From positions 36,861,105-36,925,104 of the forward strand of contig JAPTYO010000004.1 in NCBI GenBank assembly GCA_036873135.1: a stretch of DNA of 64,000 nt, read 5' to 3'. The position numbers and the translations under genes are program-made. This DNA is from Clarkia xantiana subsp. parviflora. Taxonomy: Eukaryota > Streptophyta > Magnoliopsida > Myrtales > Onagraceae. The notes under the pieces are model-generated. The model did no database searches and had not been told where the DNA came from. It saw nothing but the letters and a program-made list of their open reading frames with translations. Positions 12,695-24,283 of the stretch are shown one piece after another; positions within the stretch are counted from its first letter, which is position 1, and every line of letters starts with the position of its first letter.

Positions 12695-13349
12695 AAAAAA
12701 AAAGGTAGGTGGGAAAGGAAAAAGAATGAATATAATTATAATTATAATATTTGACTAATAATTAAAGTATAATAATAATGTATATATATATATATATACT
12801 AGTTGTTGCAGCACGTGCCTTGCACGTGCATGTTATTAAGTTTTATTTTAATTTTTGCAGCTAGTAAACTCTTTATGTACGAGGTGCAGTTGATCTTTGT
12901 ACCCAAATTGCGTAAATGAATGTGGAACCCTTTTAATTTTTTTTACGCCTTCGACAATGCATTCTGAATTCAAATCCTGGTTAAGACAGTATAAATAAAA
13001 TTAAGCACGTACGAAAAATAATGACGTTAAAAATCAAAGAATGGGGAGGAAACACAATAAATAGTAAGATAAAGAAACATCGTTTTGGATTGTCACAATC
13101 ATAGGGAATAACAATCGAGAATACACTTACAAGATAGATCGTCTTCATAGTCAGTTAATTAATATCCGCCTAAACTCCCATAAACTTGATAGCAACTCAA
13201 TAATAGGTATATGATATAAAGAAACATGTTGGACGGGTAATGTCTTACATAGTTGCGACATTAGCTGTGTCAAATCCACCCTAAGCAAAACGAACTTGTA
13301 ATGTCTTACGTAGGTGCGGCATGAGCTGTGTCAAATCCACCCCTAAGAC

Positions 13350-14209
13350 CAGGCACGAGGCCACATGGGTACGAGAAGGGTCAATTGCCCCCTCTGACTT
13401 ATATAAAATTATATACTATTACTAATACTAAGTATCAATACAAAACTATGAAGATAGCAATTTTGGCCCATCTAGTTTTAGAGATTATTTTTACAATTTT
13501 TTTTAGAGATAATACATAAGATTAGTTCAAATTTGTCCAACTTCAATTAATTTTTAGTAACATAAAAGAAATTTCCATGAATTAATCATTATTTTTTACC
13601 AACGCCATGAGTTAATTAGGATATAGGGTTGTGTTATACTCTAATGGTGCTATTTTTATTTATTAATATATATTTATTAATCTAAAACTAAAAAAATAAA
13701 TGGACTTTTGTAATTGTGAAAGGAAAATTGTGAGCAAAAATAGTAGATTGTTAATGAATGTTTGAAATTCTTTGAAGATATAAATTTTACTAATCTTTTC
13801 TTTAGATCGATTAATGCTAGACAATTAGTAATTATTTTCCTTGTAAACAAATGTTAATCATAATTCAGTTATTATCTAGATTTTAAAAAGTAAAACCTTG
13901 TTGTGATTTTAATAAATACTAATAAATTTGACATCAAAAGAAAGCGAATTAAATAAGCGATTTCAGTCCAAATGTAGATTGCTCGAAAAAACACGAAGAA
14001 ATTAATAGAGATGATCTTTCATTAGATTGTGACTTTAGAAAATTCGAATTTTTATTCCATATGATATAAAACACTTAATAAATATTGTTGATTTTTTTAT
14101 AATAAATGCATTGTGTTTTGATGTATAGAGTATCAGTTTTTATGTTTGTTTATTGTATAATTAATCTAAATGTTGCCCCCTCTGACTATTTTTTCTGGCT
14201 TCGTGCCTG
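13350..14209. mobile_element. Non-autonomous hAT element
   Basis: The TIRs are CAGGCACGAGGCC at the left and GGCTTCGTGCCTG at the right, with the exact 8-bp duplication CCTAAGAC at 13342-13349 and 14210-14217. Both subterminal regions carry GCCCCCTCTGACT. The AT-rich interior has no transposase frame. Confidence 0.88.
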
Positions 14210-15726
14210 CCTAAGACAAAAAACTTCTACAAGTTATAAGACATTTCAAAAATGAAAATAAGCAAAGGGAAACAAGAATATCCAATACAAGGGAAACTTC
14301 TGCACAAGTAACCGAGAATCTATTTTAGAACACTAAACACGTCTGCAGAAGAGATTCTAGTATTCTACCCGCAAAGTTTTTCCTAAGCCCACGGTGTGAG
14401 CTAAAATGCAGCCAATACCCTAATCCTCAGATTTGGCTCTCCCAATTGTCTGTACAATATTTTTCCACATAAATGTGATCCCAGCAATCTGCAATTGAGG
14501 ACAAGAAAATTGCAAGAACACATTTGATGGTCACAAAACCCAATAAACAATAAAAACCATATTCCTGAATAAGATATCCGTTGAGTACACTTTTAATAGG
14601 TAGTATATATATAGTATAAATGCTCCTGGCTATGGTCATGTCAATATGCTTTGAAGGTTGACTTTATTTTGTTGTGTTATGATTGAAACTAAGCAGGCTT
14701 TTTATTAGGTCTACAAAAGGCAATATACAATGCATAAGCAATAAATCCTCCTTTGCACAAAGCCGCAAACCAGAATTTTGTCTGCTACTTCATACTCACT
14801 CTAATATATACATAATCAAAATATGGACAAATCAATTGTCTAAGAATTCTTTTGTAATAGTGCAAAAACCATACTTAAGGGGAGCAAACTTGTAGTAAGA
14901 CATGTATTTAAATCTAGAGAGAGAAAGAGAGTTGGCCGACAAGTTAATCATTCATTAAAATCATTACTTAATAAATAATACAAGCAATTTAACCCATGGT
15001 TCTCGGCTTTCTAAATCAATCAAAGAAAAAAAATACTCTAGGAAGACCTTTTAATTCTACTTTAGATATAGAAAGTACATATTTTCATAGTATCCAAGAT
15101 GTTCAAACATAAAATTTACCTGATAAGTTTTTAGCTTCACCGAAATGCTTGGAGGAACTGTAACAGCTAGTTCATCTCTTTGTCTATCAACATTAACAAT
15201 GTAACCTGTTATGGAATCCTCTACACATCGACACCAGCACCCTCTGGTAAATTTGAAGAATAGATTGTAGAGTTCTTCACTTTGAATTTTGTAGTAAATT
15301 GTTGTTTTAGGGACCTTAAGCGCTCTTGTGTTCCTAAAAGCAGTCAGAACAACAGCAACAAAACCTTTAAAACCTAACCATAACTTCAATGAAAACTTTA
15401 ACTAAAAGATCAAATACCTTCTGAATAGCATTTTTTTGGTTGGTTTGTTCACCTAACTGAGCATCTCATACTTTTACAGATGGCCTTAAGCAAAACATCT
15501 ATTTAATAGTCTTTGTATCGATGGAATACATGCTAAGATGACAAATTAAGACAGAGAGTATGAACTTCATTGTACTTCATTCTATCTCAAGAATCTAATA
15601 CAAACTGTCAACTCCAGTGCAATTTAAGTTCAGCAAATATAGCACTTCTTATTCAAATCGGTCAAAGAAGTTTGATTGCTCGACTTTATAATTGAACTGT
15701 CTTTTAGTGCGTAACAAAAGGAATAC

Positions 15727-15840
15727 CTTGAATTTTTTACGAGCCAGTGAGGCTTCTGAGTGAAACAGGGTAGAGCGACGGATGATCGGGGCAGGCGGAC
15801 TGAGTCGTGGGATGCAACCGGTGGATACTCGGACACTCAT
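15727..15840 (-). pseudogene. Exon-like fragment with ATG start and splice donor
   Basis: A minus-strand ATG at 15838-15840 opens 38 codons rich in Ser, Arg and Pro with few acidic residues (starting MSVRVSTGCIPRLSPPAP). It ends in AAATTCAAG directly before GTATTC, a plausible donor. The composition resembles an organelle-targeting leader, but no family is recognised. It may be a first exon caught by the surrounding mobile element. Confidence 0.25.
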
Positions 15841-16337
15841 TTATGGGTTGCTTCTTCTCGAATGGGGAGGAAGCGGGACTCCAGCGTCGCGTGGATTCAG
15901 ATCAGCGGGTCATCGGTTGTCGGCAGAAATCAGCCATATGCAGCGGTGGTCGTCCAAATTCAGCCAAGCAGCGGCAGTCGTCCGATATCAGCCGTGCAGC
16001 GACAGAGAAGCGAAATTTGCAGCATCTACATTCTTGTCGATTCTGAAAGCAGGCATGCAGTGGTGGTCCTCCGAAATCAGACGTGCATCGAGAGAGAAAC
16101 GACAGTAGCGTTTCAATTTCTTTGGCGATGTTTGGAATGAACTCCTGAGGAAAGGATTTTTTTTTTTTTTTTTGCCATAAAGGAATTAACCGCTGCTTAT
16201 GTATGGGTTGACTGACCAACTATCTGGTTTGAGTGTAGATTTAGAGGACCGGCCGGTTCGGTTCAGAATGTGGCACCATTTAGATGAAAGACACCCATTG
16301 GGGGTGAGGACAGCATTCATATTTTATTTTGGTAAAA

Positions 16338-16339
<2 letters not shown>

Positions 16340-16384
<45 letters not shown>
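16340..16384. repeat. (TA)n microsatellite
   Basis: A pure TA run lies just before the second Helitron-like start signature. Confidence 0.95.
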
Positions 16385-16386
<2 letters not shown>

Positions 16387-16397
16387 TATTAGTAATA

Positions 16398-16432
16398 TAT
16401 ATACTAAGTGCTGACCCGCGCTACGCGCAGGG
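16398..16432 (+). other. Second Helitron-like 5' end signature
   Basis: The sequence TATATATACTAAGTGCTGAC is followed by CCCGCGCTACGCGCAGGGCG. It repeats the layout at 12797 (TA run, ATACTA, short GC-rich hairpin), suggesting a second related element that begins here. Confidence 0.35.
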
Positions 16433-16809
16433 CGACTTGTGAAATTGTAGTTATTAAAATGTGTATGTAATATTTTGAAATTTTATCACTCAGTTGATGC
16501 TAAAAGGCTATATTAATTAAACCCATGTAGTACATTTACGTAGCATCCACCTATCGTATAAAGTTGAAACATTATATATCTAAAAAATGTTGTCATTACC
16601 AAGCTCATTTGGGATGTGGGGGAGGTTTATTTCTTCTATTCATGCACCGACACTACTAAGGAAGAACGAACATGATATTATACGAAACACACAAACCCTA
16701 ACTGCTAAAAAAATGAAGTACTGTAGAGATCATGTGTTGAATAAAACGTATATATATGGAGAGAGAGGATGATGATGTATATGCACAACTAATCTCTTTT
16801 ATTGCTGCC

Positions 16810-17073
16810 TCAATTGTTTGTAGAACTTTGAATGAACTCTTCCGTAGCTTTATCAACATAAGCATCTTCATCATCATTCTTCAACGGGAACTGCGAGATA
16901 GTTATCCTGAGCTTCCTTGCCATTGGTGTCCGGCCAAACCCCGACAACATAGGAGATGCCAAAATCTCCACCATTGCAGCTCCATGATCCAAATAATTGG
17001 TCATCTCCAACATCTCAACAACTTGGCAGTCGAAGTTGAACTGAGTCGGGTCACCGTCAAGTGTGTCAGGCAC
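16810..17073 (-). pseudogene. Coding-like fragment, unrecognised
   Basis: An open minus-strand frame of 87 codons has balanced, protein-like composition (for example LEMTNYLDHGAAMVEILASP near its middle and an acidic C-terminal end). It ends at a stop and is preceded by no clear start context. Position and isolation suggest a captured exon in the Helitron-like block. No domain is recognised. Confidence 0.3.
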
Positions 17074-18283
17074 GCGGGTGCACCCGAAGAGCAGATTGTG
17101 GAAGAGGCTGCTCTTTCTTGGCTTCCAAAATTCATATTTAAGTGGTGGGTTCTTCTAGAAAAACTTCCTTAGATTATTCATCCAAAATTTCTTCAAACAT
17201 TGAAAGGGAAGCAGAAAATCTAGCAACCTAGAAGCAAGCAACCAATATTTAGATTCACCATGGCCTCTGTTAGCCACAAACACATTATCCTCAAGTATTT
17301 CACAGACCTATAAATTGCCAACATCTGTCAGAGTATTCCGACATTTTAGAAAACGAAAAATCTTAATCCTTATGATTTTTATCAATTATCCATTAATTAC
17401 GATAAATAAATAAATATGTAAATACATAAAAAAAAAGTTGTTGGCAAAAAAAAACCCATTAAAAATTTGAAAAAGACACAATTAAAGAAAATAGCATAGT
17501 TAAAATACCAAGGTCTAAGATCTTGTAGAACCTCATTTGATTTGCTGAAACAGATGATCTTGGTCAAATACAAATTCTTTAATAAAAACATAATTATAGG
17601 CACTTAAACTGCATCTCCGTGGCCCAGTTTCTAAGAATTATACTTTTAACTCCTATTGTGAGTTTCATTCTAAAAAATGCCAAAGTAGTATCTAGCATGG
17701 CAATGCCGATAAAAAAATTCATCTATTTTGTTTAAGTTTCATCAAGTTGTACCGAAACCTATGGAAAAGTACTTTGACATATTAAAAAAGTGTCATATAT
17801 GTGTATTACCTGATTGTAGAGCTCTTCAACTCTGATCGTCAGAGAGTGCTTTTTATAGAAATTGAAATGAAATGTAGGCCTGAATCTATAATATCTAGGA
17901 AACCCAGTAATCACTTATCTGTGGTGAATATAATTGAAAACATATTTTCATGACTTCTCTTCTACCACGATGTTGGAAATCGAAATAAAGGTTTGTTTTC
18001 TGAGGCAGCTTCAAAACTTTGGTAGCTTGGTGAGACCGTTGATTAATGAGATGACTCTTGCGTTGCCCGCCTCCTCCTCAGCCCTAAAGAATGAATAGTG
18101 TTTCCGGTTAGTTACGTAATTTGCATTGAGTTAAATCACAAACCAAAAAAACCTCACCTTGTGATTGACATAAGTGAAATGCGAGGGACACGTGCCCTTT
18201 ACATTCAACAGCTCTTCGCAATGAGAATCAATAAGAAAATTCAACCAAATCATTTAACCAAAGGCACCTCAATACAGTACATA

Positions 18284-18739
18284 TAGGGATGGCAACGGGT
18301 CTCGGGGCCCCGCTGACCCGCGGAGCCCCGACCCGGTTTTGACCCGAGGACCCGCCGACCCGCGGGTCACGGGTCGGGTTCGGGGCGGGTCGGACCCGGG
18401 TCGGGTCGGGTCCGGGTCTAGGGACACGGGGCCCCGTTGACCCGCCCCGAAATGCCCATATATATATTTTTTACTTTTTTTTTTTAAATGTTAATATAAT
18501 GTAACTTTTACTAAATAATATGGTTAATATAATACCTATATAAATAACATGGACCAAATTATAATAGATGTATATTTAGATTATTAGGATTTGTTAATTT
18601 GGATTTGGTATTCGGATTTGAATTTGTATTTGGTGATGAATTTGATGTGTTTGTATTTGATTGATATTAGATTTATGGTTTGAATTTACATATAATGTAA
18701 TATTTTGGCAAAAAAAATTGTATTTAATATTGAGAAGTG

Positions 18740-18772
<33 letters not shown>

Positions 18773-18944
18773 TTTGTTCACGCCGGGTCGGGTCGGGGCC
18801 CCGCGGGTCGACCCGCGGGATTCTTGACCCGACCCGACCCGACCCGGGAGGTACACTTACCCGGGTCCGGGTCAGCCAGGCTGACCCGCGGGGCGGGTCC
18901 GGGGCTGCGAAAACCCGCCCCGACCCGCCCCGTTGCCATCCCTA
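18284..18944. mobile_element. Non-autonomous hAT element with GC-rich arms
   Basis: The TIRs are TAGGGATGGCAACGGG and CCCGTTGCCATCCCTA (the inner parts differ slightly), with the exact 8-bp duplication AGTACATA at 18276-18283 and 18945-18952. Both arms are dense in GACCCG/CGGGTC motifs; the centre is AT-rich and includes an A-run of about 30 nt at 18740-18769. It has no transposase. Confidence 0.9.
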
Positions 18945-18952
18945 AGTACATA

Positions 18953-20415
18953 GCCATTTAACACGTAATATATTAATATTTTCCCATTTTGATCAACTAC
19001 ATGCCACATTTGATGGAACTACATCTGTTAAATTCAACCAAAGACCTAGCTGAAATCCCAAAAGATAATGATTTTTTTACATCATTTTCTACCTTGATAT
19101 AATTCACATGCTTGAGATATAATTTTCCCTAATATGAAGCAATTTTTTAATAAAAATTTCACGAATAAGACCTAAATAATACATAACAGTGATGTGGATT
19201 ACCTTCTTCTTAGTGGTCTCCATAACGGCCTAACCCCACTCGTCAGCTTTCAATTAGCTTGATCAAGTAGTTGACATTTTCTATTAACTAAACAATACTA
19301 AGAACCAATAGGGAGCATACGCTATGAAGGAATTCAGTATGGTGAATTAAAATCTGAATAACTGAAGAAAAAAACAATTGAAAGATTAAAATTTATTGAC
19401 AAAAGAAGAAGTGAGTTTCATAATTCATCAGAAAATTTAAAGGGCAGAAAAAGTTTATTCTTATAATACAATCAAATTCAATTCCCACACCACATTCGCA
19501 TGTTGACAAAGCTCATATTACAAACATTAATATAAAACAAATCACCAAGAGCAACACTATCGTTAAACATCAAATGCGAGAAATTCCATATAATTAACTA
19601 AATACTGCAACACAACTAAACTCGTAAAATACTTATGATTATCTGGAATCACAGATTTACACATCAGTGGATTCGAAAATCCATCCAATGATGTAAATGC
19701 AGTCTTCAACATATATGTGTTTCACAAAATCAAGAAAATTAGCAAACCGAACATAGTTTTAACCCAAAAAATTTCTTTGAAGTTCACAAAAAGAAGAAAA
19801 AACAGAACTTGATCATTTAGAACTACTAATATTAATACCTACTTTCTTTCAGGCTCAAAAGGCTTGTCTTCATGTGAAAAATCATCGTAAAGTCGATTAT
19901 CTCATTTACTCTACCAACAGCCACATTTCTAAGCATGATTTTATCTAAAACTGCCAAGAACACAGATTAAAACTTTGCTACATCAATCTATGCAGCACAT
20001 TCAAGTTAAAATTACAACAAACCAGCTGCATCTAGTGCCTTCTTGAACTCTTCATCCTTTTTCCACGGCCTAAATTGTATTTCACCACAAATATAATACG
20101 TAAAATTTCGGTGGTATAAGATTAATATATCAATAATCTCCATCAAATCATCCTATTTCATCTCAAGGGTTCAGCTGAAACAGTGACTTCAAAGAGCAGT
20201 AAAGGAGAGCGATTAGATTACCTCCTTGATAGTGTGTTTGAATTTCGAAGTGAGTTTTCATTTTCGTCATGAGATGATGGTCCGTTCCAGTGCACATAAG
20301 GTTAAAGACGACTCCTGCAGAAGTTAAATCAAGTGCTATCACATCAATTTCTTCCTTTCATCAAATCAATCTTACTGGTAGAGAAGTATTAATAGTATAA
20401 TTTTGTAACAATTCC
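18953..20415. other. AT-rich interior of the Helitron-like block
   Basis: No confident gene. Minus-strand exon-like pieces at 20222-20318 and 20033-20080 have plausible GT-AG edges and may continue the fragment at 20416-20631. I do not recognise their source. Confidence 0.35.
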
Positions 20416-20631
20416 TCAAATTGGCAAAGATACCGAACAATTCCTCATCGCACTGAGGCCCTCCTTCAAGCACAACAACTCCTTCATATCATAGTCCTTG
20501 ACGATGTTGATCTTGTACGGCACCTGAACCACCACCAGCGGCCTCGCTGGGTGATCAGTCTTGGACGCGGTCAGATCGTCGTAAAGCAACCTTGACTCCA
20601 CCAGCGGCCTCGCTAGGTCAATCAGGTCCAT
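20416..20631 (-). pseudogene. Coding-like fragment with ATG, unrecognised
   Basis: The minus-strand frame begins MDLIDLARPLVESRLLYDDL and runs 71 codons. The stretch encoding ARPLV is duplicated within it, from the repeated DNA GCGAGGCCGCTGGTGG. GC content is well above the flanks, as for a true first exon. It lies near the end of the Helitron-like block and could be a captured N-terminal exon. No family is assigned. Confidence 0.3.
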
Positions 20632-21570
20632 GTCGATCCTCCTTTCTTATAGCAAACCTTGCTTCCGGAGATGATCGGAGAGAGAGGCGTATCTCTGAGT
20701 GAACGATCCGAAGAGCCAAAGATCATCAATTGCTGAATAGAAGAATGAAACAGACATGGCTATAGGGAGCGGAAGAGAAGAGCCAGGAAGGGCGGGTCGC
20801 GGGGGAGAGTTTGGAGTTGGAAGGTTAAAAACAGGGAGATGTAGATATTTGAAAGATGAGGAGTTGAGTAGGTGATGGGGTATTAATTAGGGTCATTAAT
20901 GACGAAGCGTTTAGGGTGAATTAATTAGAGAGAGAAGATTGATTAGAGGAAGATCGTGGCGAGCAAACCGGAGCAGAGCAGACTGGACCGGACCGGACAA
21001 CATGCTGATGTGGCGAAAGCAGAGTCCCTCTCTATGCTGACGTGGCGAAACCACAACCCTCTTACCTCACTCCTCTTGCCTTATTATATATATAGATTAG
21101 TATTATATTTATAGAGGTGATGGTTATAACCGCGATTATAGACTGAATACCATAACCATAACCATAATCATTGCGGTTACAAAATTCATCACCATAACCG
21201 CCCCTCACCACAATGGTGCGGTTAACCATTGCAGTAAATGGTGCGGATAACCATGGTTATTTTATTTTCACCGCACCATTGTCGGCCCTAAGTGCAGCGT
21301 GCTACTCCATTTCATATATATAATATCGAATAGTACACTGATATTTTAGATACTACCGTTGCCGGTTAGCAGAACAGTAGAACCGTTCTTGCTAGTGTGG
21401 AGCATAAATTCGGCAAATCCGAAGTTTCGAGGAATTCGTTCCGAGCCCGTCCAGAAAAACCTATCTTGAAATTGTGTCTGAGTCCGTATTGAGTGACTTT
21501 TACACCTAACTAGGACTAGGACTCATGCTAGGGCATTTTTAGAAAAGTCATGAATGTCCCGAGTTACTTA

Positions 21571-22236
21571 CGATGGATATCTTCCCAATTCGGGTTCGTA
21601 TTTATATTTCGGACCTCACAAACACGTCAAACCCACGAAAATGGCTCAAAACGCTAACCTGCGAGTTAGAACGGTCCGAACGGGCAACACGCGCGTTTGG
21701 ACCGGACTCATCCGGATTGTGTCAAACGATCCGGAGCTGGCCTGGTCCGGATTGTGTTAACACAATCCGGAGGTCCAGACTGTGTTAACACAGTCTGGAC
21801 CAACTCCGGATTGTCGCCTTCAGCACGTGTATTTCACATTCGTGTTCCTACACTAAGTTAGAGTTTTCTAATAGCCAACATTGATCAAACCAGACGACGG
21901 TTCACACTTTCTTTTAAACCGGCGTCGAACCGCACAAAAACCGGGGTTGGTTCTAAGGTTTCCTATGAAAGGAGCCTAGGCCACTCATTTTGCACTTTAT
22001 ATTCACTTGAGATTGGCTTAGAAGCTCTGACTTCTCTCTAGTTTTCTCTCTCTAGAATTCTCATTTAAGCATCGGAGAGGGCTCAACCGGCACCCCCCCC
22101 TCCGTGCTGGTTACTGCCCCTGTGTGCAGGTTCGGACGACGAGCGTGAAGTCAGAAACGCAAGTTGAAGGACCGAACACAGCGACCAAGTTGAAGATTCG
22201 TCGAGTCCGTTACGTCGAGCGGGTTCGGACGAAACA
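21571..22236 (+). mobile_element. LTR of a Tat-like Ty3/gypsy element, plus orientation
   Basis: The right edge ends ...GAAACA directly before TTTGGCGCCGTCCACAGG, which resembles the TTGGCGCCGTCTGTGG site common after plant Tat-type LTRs. The left edge CGATGGATAT resembles TGATGGATATACG and TGTTGGATATACG of the two related LTRs. The AAGCATCGGAGAGGGCTCAACCGG block near 22066 matches the same block in the LTR at 37474. The left boundary is inferred from similarity. Confidence 0.6.
21746..21800. repeat. Two perfect palindromes in tandem in the LTR
   Basis: A 26-bp palindrome (21746-21771, half-site TCCGGATTGTGTT) is followed after one base by a 28-bp palindrome (21773-21800, half-site GTCCAGACTGTGTT). 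Both are perfect. Their arms differ at two positions, each compensated on the other arm. Confidence 0.92.
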
Positions 22237-23590
22237 TTTGGCGCCGTCCACAGGATTCAAACAAGAAGCTATATTGCACTACAAGCTATGACGAGAAATC
22301 ACCTTCCTCCTGACAGTGTCAACCTGCAAGAAAAGAAGAAAGGCCCAGGGCGCCCGAGGAAAACAAGTGTTGAGCAATCAAGTAAGTAGGTGCCAACAAG
22401 GAGTCACCCTGGACCTTCTCACATCCCTGAGGCTACCTCGACTGCTTCCTCCGTGCCTGCAAGAAGCCTGCCTGCAGCATAGCACGAACCAGGAGTACAC
22501 AACACACCCTGCCAGGGTACAAGCACGGAGCGCACGTGAATCAACAGTTATCCTACGGGATGCCTACAGAGGAGACACAACAATAAGGAAGAGGTGCAAA
22601 CCCAGCACCAGCAGTCACTCCTGCCATGATGGCTGCACTGGAAGAATTTCTAGCTTTCAGGGAGACTTTGAGAAGCCAAGGATATATACCACCTCCTCCC
22701 CCACCGCCGCCAGTCAATGGACATGCCATGCCAGCAAGGGCAATGTCACGCGACACTTCACGCCAAGAGACCTTACTCCAGGGAAGAGAACAATATTCAG
22801 AAGGTACTACAAGTACCAACATGCAAGGAACGAGCCAAGGCATGAAGCGATGCGCTCATACATTCCCTATGTAAGGGCGTATAGTCAGGAAGAGTCATGA
22901 AGGAAGCCTCCGCCTCCATGCTCATAGCAGTACTATTAGGAAAGTTCCTACCAAGCAACCAACTTAAGAATAAGCACACGCGGGGGCTTACCAAGGAAAT
23001 GTGCATCGCTCTACCCAAGAGACATGCACAGACCAACACTGGAACGCTGCGCTGTGTTACTACGCCACTGGAACCGTCACCGTCGCAATTGCGCGTACAG
23101 CTGCTGCAGCAATCGTTGTTACCACCGCTCTTGTGACATTGTTCACCACTATAATAGCAACCGCTGCTACCGCTGCCATGGACGTCGTTGTAACCACTGT
23201 TACCATCAACCTTTGGCATTCGTCTACAAGTGTTCGCTATCATTACTACAGTACGCGCACACAGGGCAGGCGTGTACGTCCGTTGCACATCCGTCATGAA
23301 TACAGGGAGAAATCAAGGGGAATACGAAGCAGGGGAAGGACGACCCCTCATACACTCGATCTAATTCGAAAAAGACCTGACAAAGACCATCGTCGCCAAC
23401 GGAGAATCACCATATATCACATACGCTCCGCCCGAGCTGACCGCTCTTTGAGCAGCATAACGTCGATCGACACATTCACTATCCTCCGAGGACTCCTTTA
23501 CTTTCACCAAAGTGGTCGCATCTGTACTGTTCTATCAACCAAGCAACGCTGACGTGCGCACATTTCAGAAGTGCGCACATTTCAAGGGTG
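22237..23590 (+). pseudogene. gag-like remnant of the plus-strand Tat-like element
   Basis: The internal region follows the primer-binding-like site at about 22237-22254. One frame reads ALEEFLAFRETLRSQGYIPP and then a Pro run, which fits the variable N-terminal part of a plant gypsy gag. The region is broken into short frames by stops and shifts. No protease or reverse transcriptase follows on this strand; at about 23.59 kb the sequence changes to the opposite-strand element. Confidence 0.4.
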
Positions 23591-23597
23591 TGTACAC

Positions 23598-24250
23598 TTA
23601 CAAAGCGCACGCAGCTCCAACATTGCGGTGTCCCCTGATCAATATCTCCTTTAATTCCTCCATAGGTTTAGGTCTGCCATGCTCCTCTCTTGGGTCCTCA
23701 TCTATTGACAGAATGTCCTTGTCAATTTTTTCCTCCTTCTTTTCAAGTGTTATCATATAGCATTCCTTTGATGTTTTTTTATCACCTTTAACCTCCCCAA
23801 TTCCTGTGCTTGTAGGGAACTTCATTATCTGGTGCAGTGTTGATGGTATTACGCCCCACGTGTTGATTGTGGTAACACCTAAGATACCATTGTATCCTTC
23901 CATACATTCCACCACTAAGAAAAGGACCTCAATATGCAACTGTTTTGGACTTGCGCCCAATGTCACAGGTAGTGTAATTGCTCCAATGGGATAACTTGCT
24001 TCTCCCGTGAATCCTATAAGGGGGGAGTGTATTGGTTTAATGTCTTTTCCCTGCCTAAAGTATCAGTCACTTTTTGTGCTAGGATACTGGCCGAGCTTCC
24101 TCCATCTACTAATATTCGACGAACGTCTATGCTGTTGATCTTCATTGTTATGACCAGAGCGTCGTTGTGTGGTTGGGTAGTGGATTGCTTTCAAGAGGAC
24201 GATCCTCCCTTGACTGCTGACTCTTTGCCATTTGTCTCGTGATAGCCAGG
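23598..24250 (-). pseudogene. Ty3/gypsy protease-region remnant (Tat-like)
   Basis: On the minus strand a broken frame reads ALVITMKINSIDVRRILVDG, then GSSASIL: the retropepsin D-[GA]-G-S-S motif at about 24093-24106. It continues through CMEGYNGILG and the EDPREEHGRPKPMEEL linker to about 23598. The same order of motifs occurs in the element at 38569. Frame breaks separate the parts. The protease begins only about 150 bp after the primer-binding-like site, so gag is missing. Reverse transcriptase is absent. Confidence 0.7.
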
Positions 24251-24283
24251 CTTGTATTGTTCAAACCCACAGACGGGGCCAAG

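Larger units (their letters stand above)
14218..16397. other. Helitron-like interior without a recognised gene
   Basis: AT-rich DNA is broken by a GC-richer island at about 15760-16130 that is open in several frames on both strands. On the minus strand, the segment 15130-15330 reads like a spliced exon (NVDRQRDELAVTVPPSISVK in one frame, followed by GTAAAT), but a frame break lies just upstream. These pieces may be captured host-gene exons. I do not recognise the source. Confidence 0.3.
12797..21105 (+). mobile_element. Helitron-like block (boundaries tentative)
   Basis: After a (TA)n run, the left edge reads TATACTAG and then a short hairpin (GCACGTGCCTTGCACGTGC). The right edge reads CTTGCCTTATTATATATATA followed by GATTA, shortly after GCTGACGTGGC phrases. 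In many plant genomes, terminal layouts of this kind belong to non-autonomous Helitrons or similar elements. There is no Rep/helicase frame. A second start-like signature at 16398 suggests two nested elements rather than one. Confidence 0.33.
11851..21290. mobile_element. hAT-like element split by later insertions
   Basis: The left end reads TAGGGCTGGCGATGGTG; the right end, inverted, reads TAGGGCCGACAATGGTG (14 of 17 identical). The flanks ATTGCAGT (11843-11850) and AGTGCAGC (21291-21298) match at 6 of 8, a possible decayed 8-bp duplication. Both subterminal regions repeat CCATAACCATAACCAT-type motifs, which fits hAT subterminal repeats. The terminal parts amount to only about 0.6 kb; the rest is inserted material. 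The two ends could also belong to two separate relatives. Confidence 0.5.

Noticed and set aside
16199..16414. Plus-strand frame of 71 codons ending in IYIYIYIY
   Set aside because: The second half is translation of a (TA)n microsatellite.
22553..23552. Several overlapping frames of 90-190 codons around 22.5-23.5 kb
   Set aside because: They overlap in different phases on both strands within a decayed gag-like region, have simple Cys/His/Thr-rich composition and show no domain.
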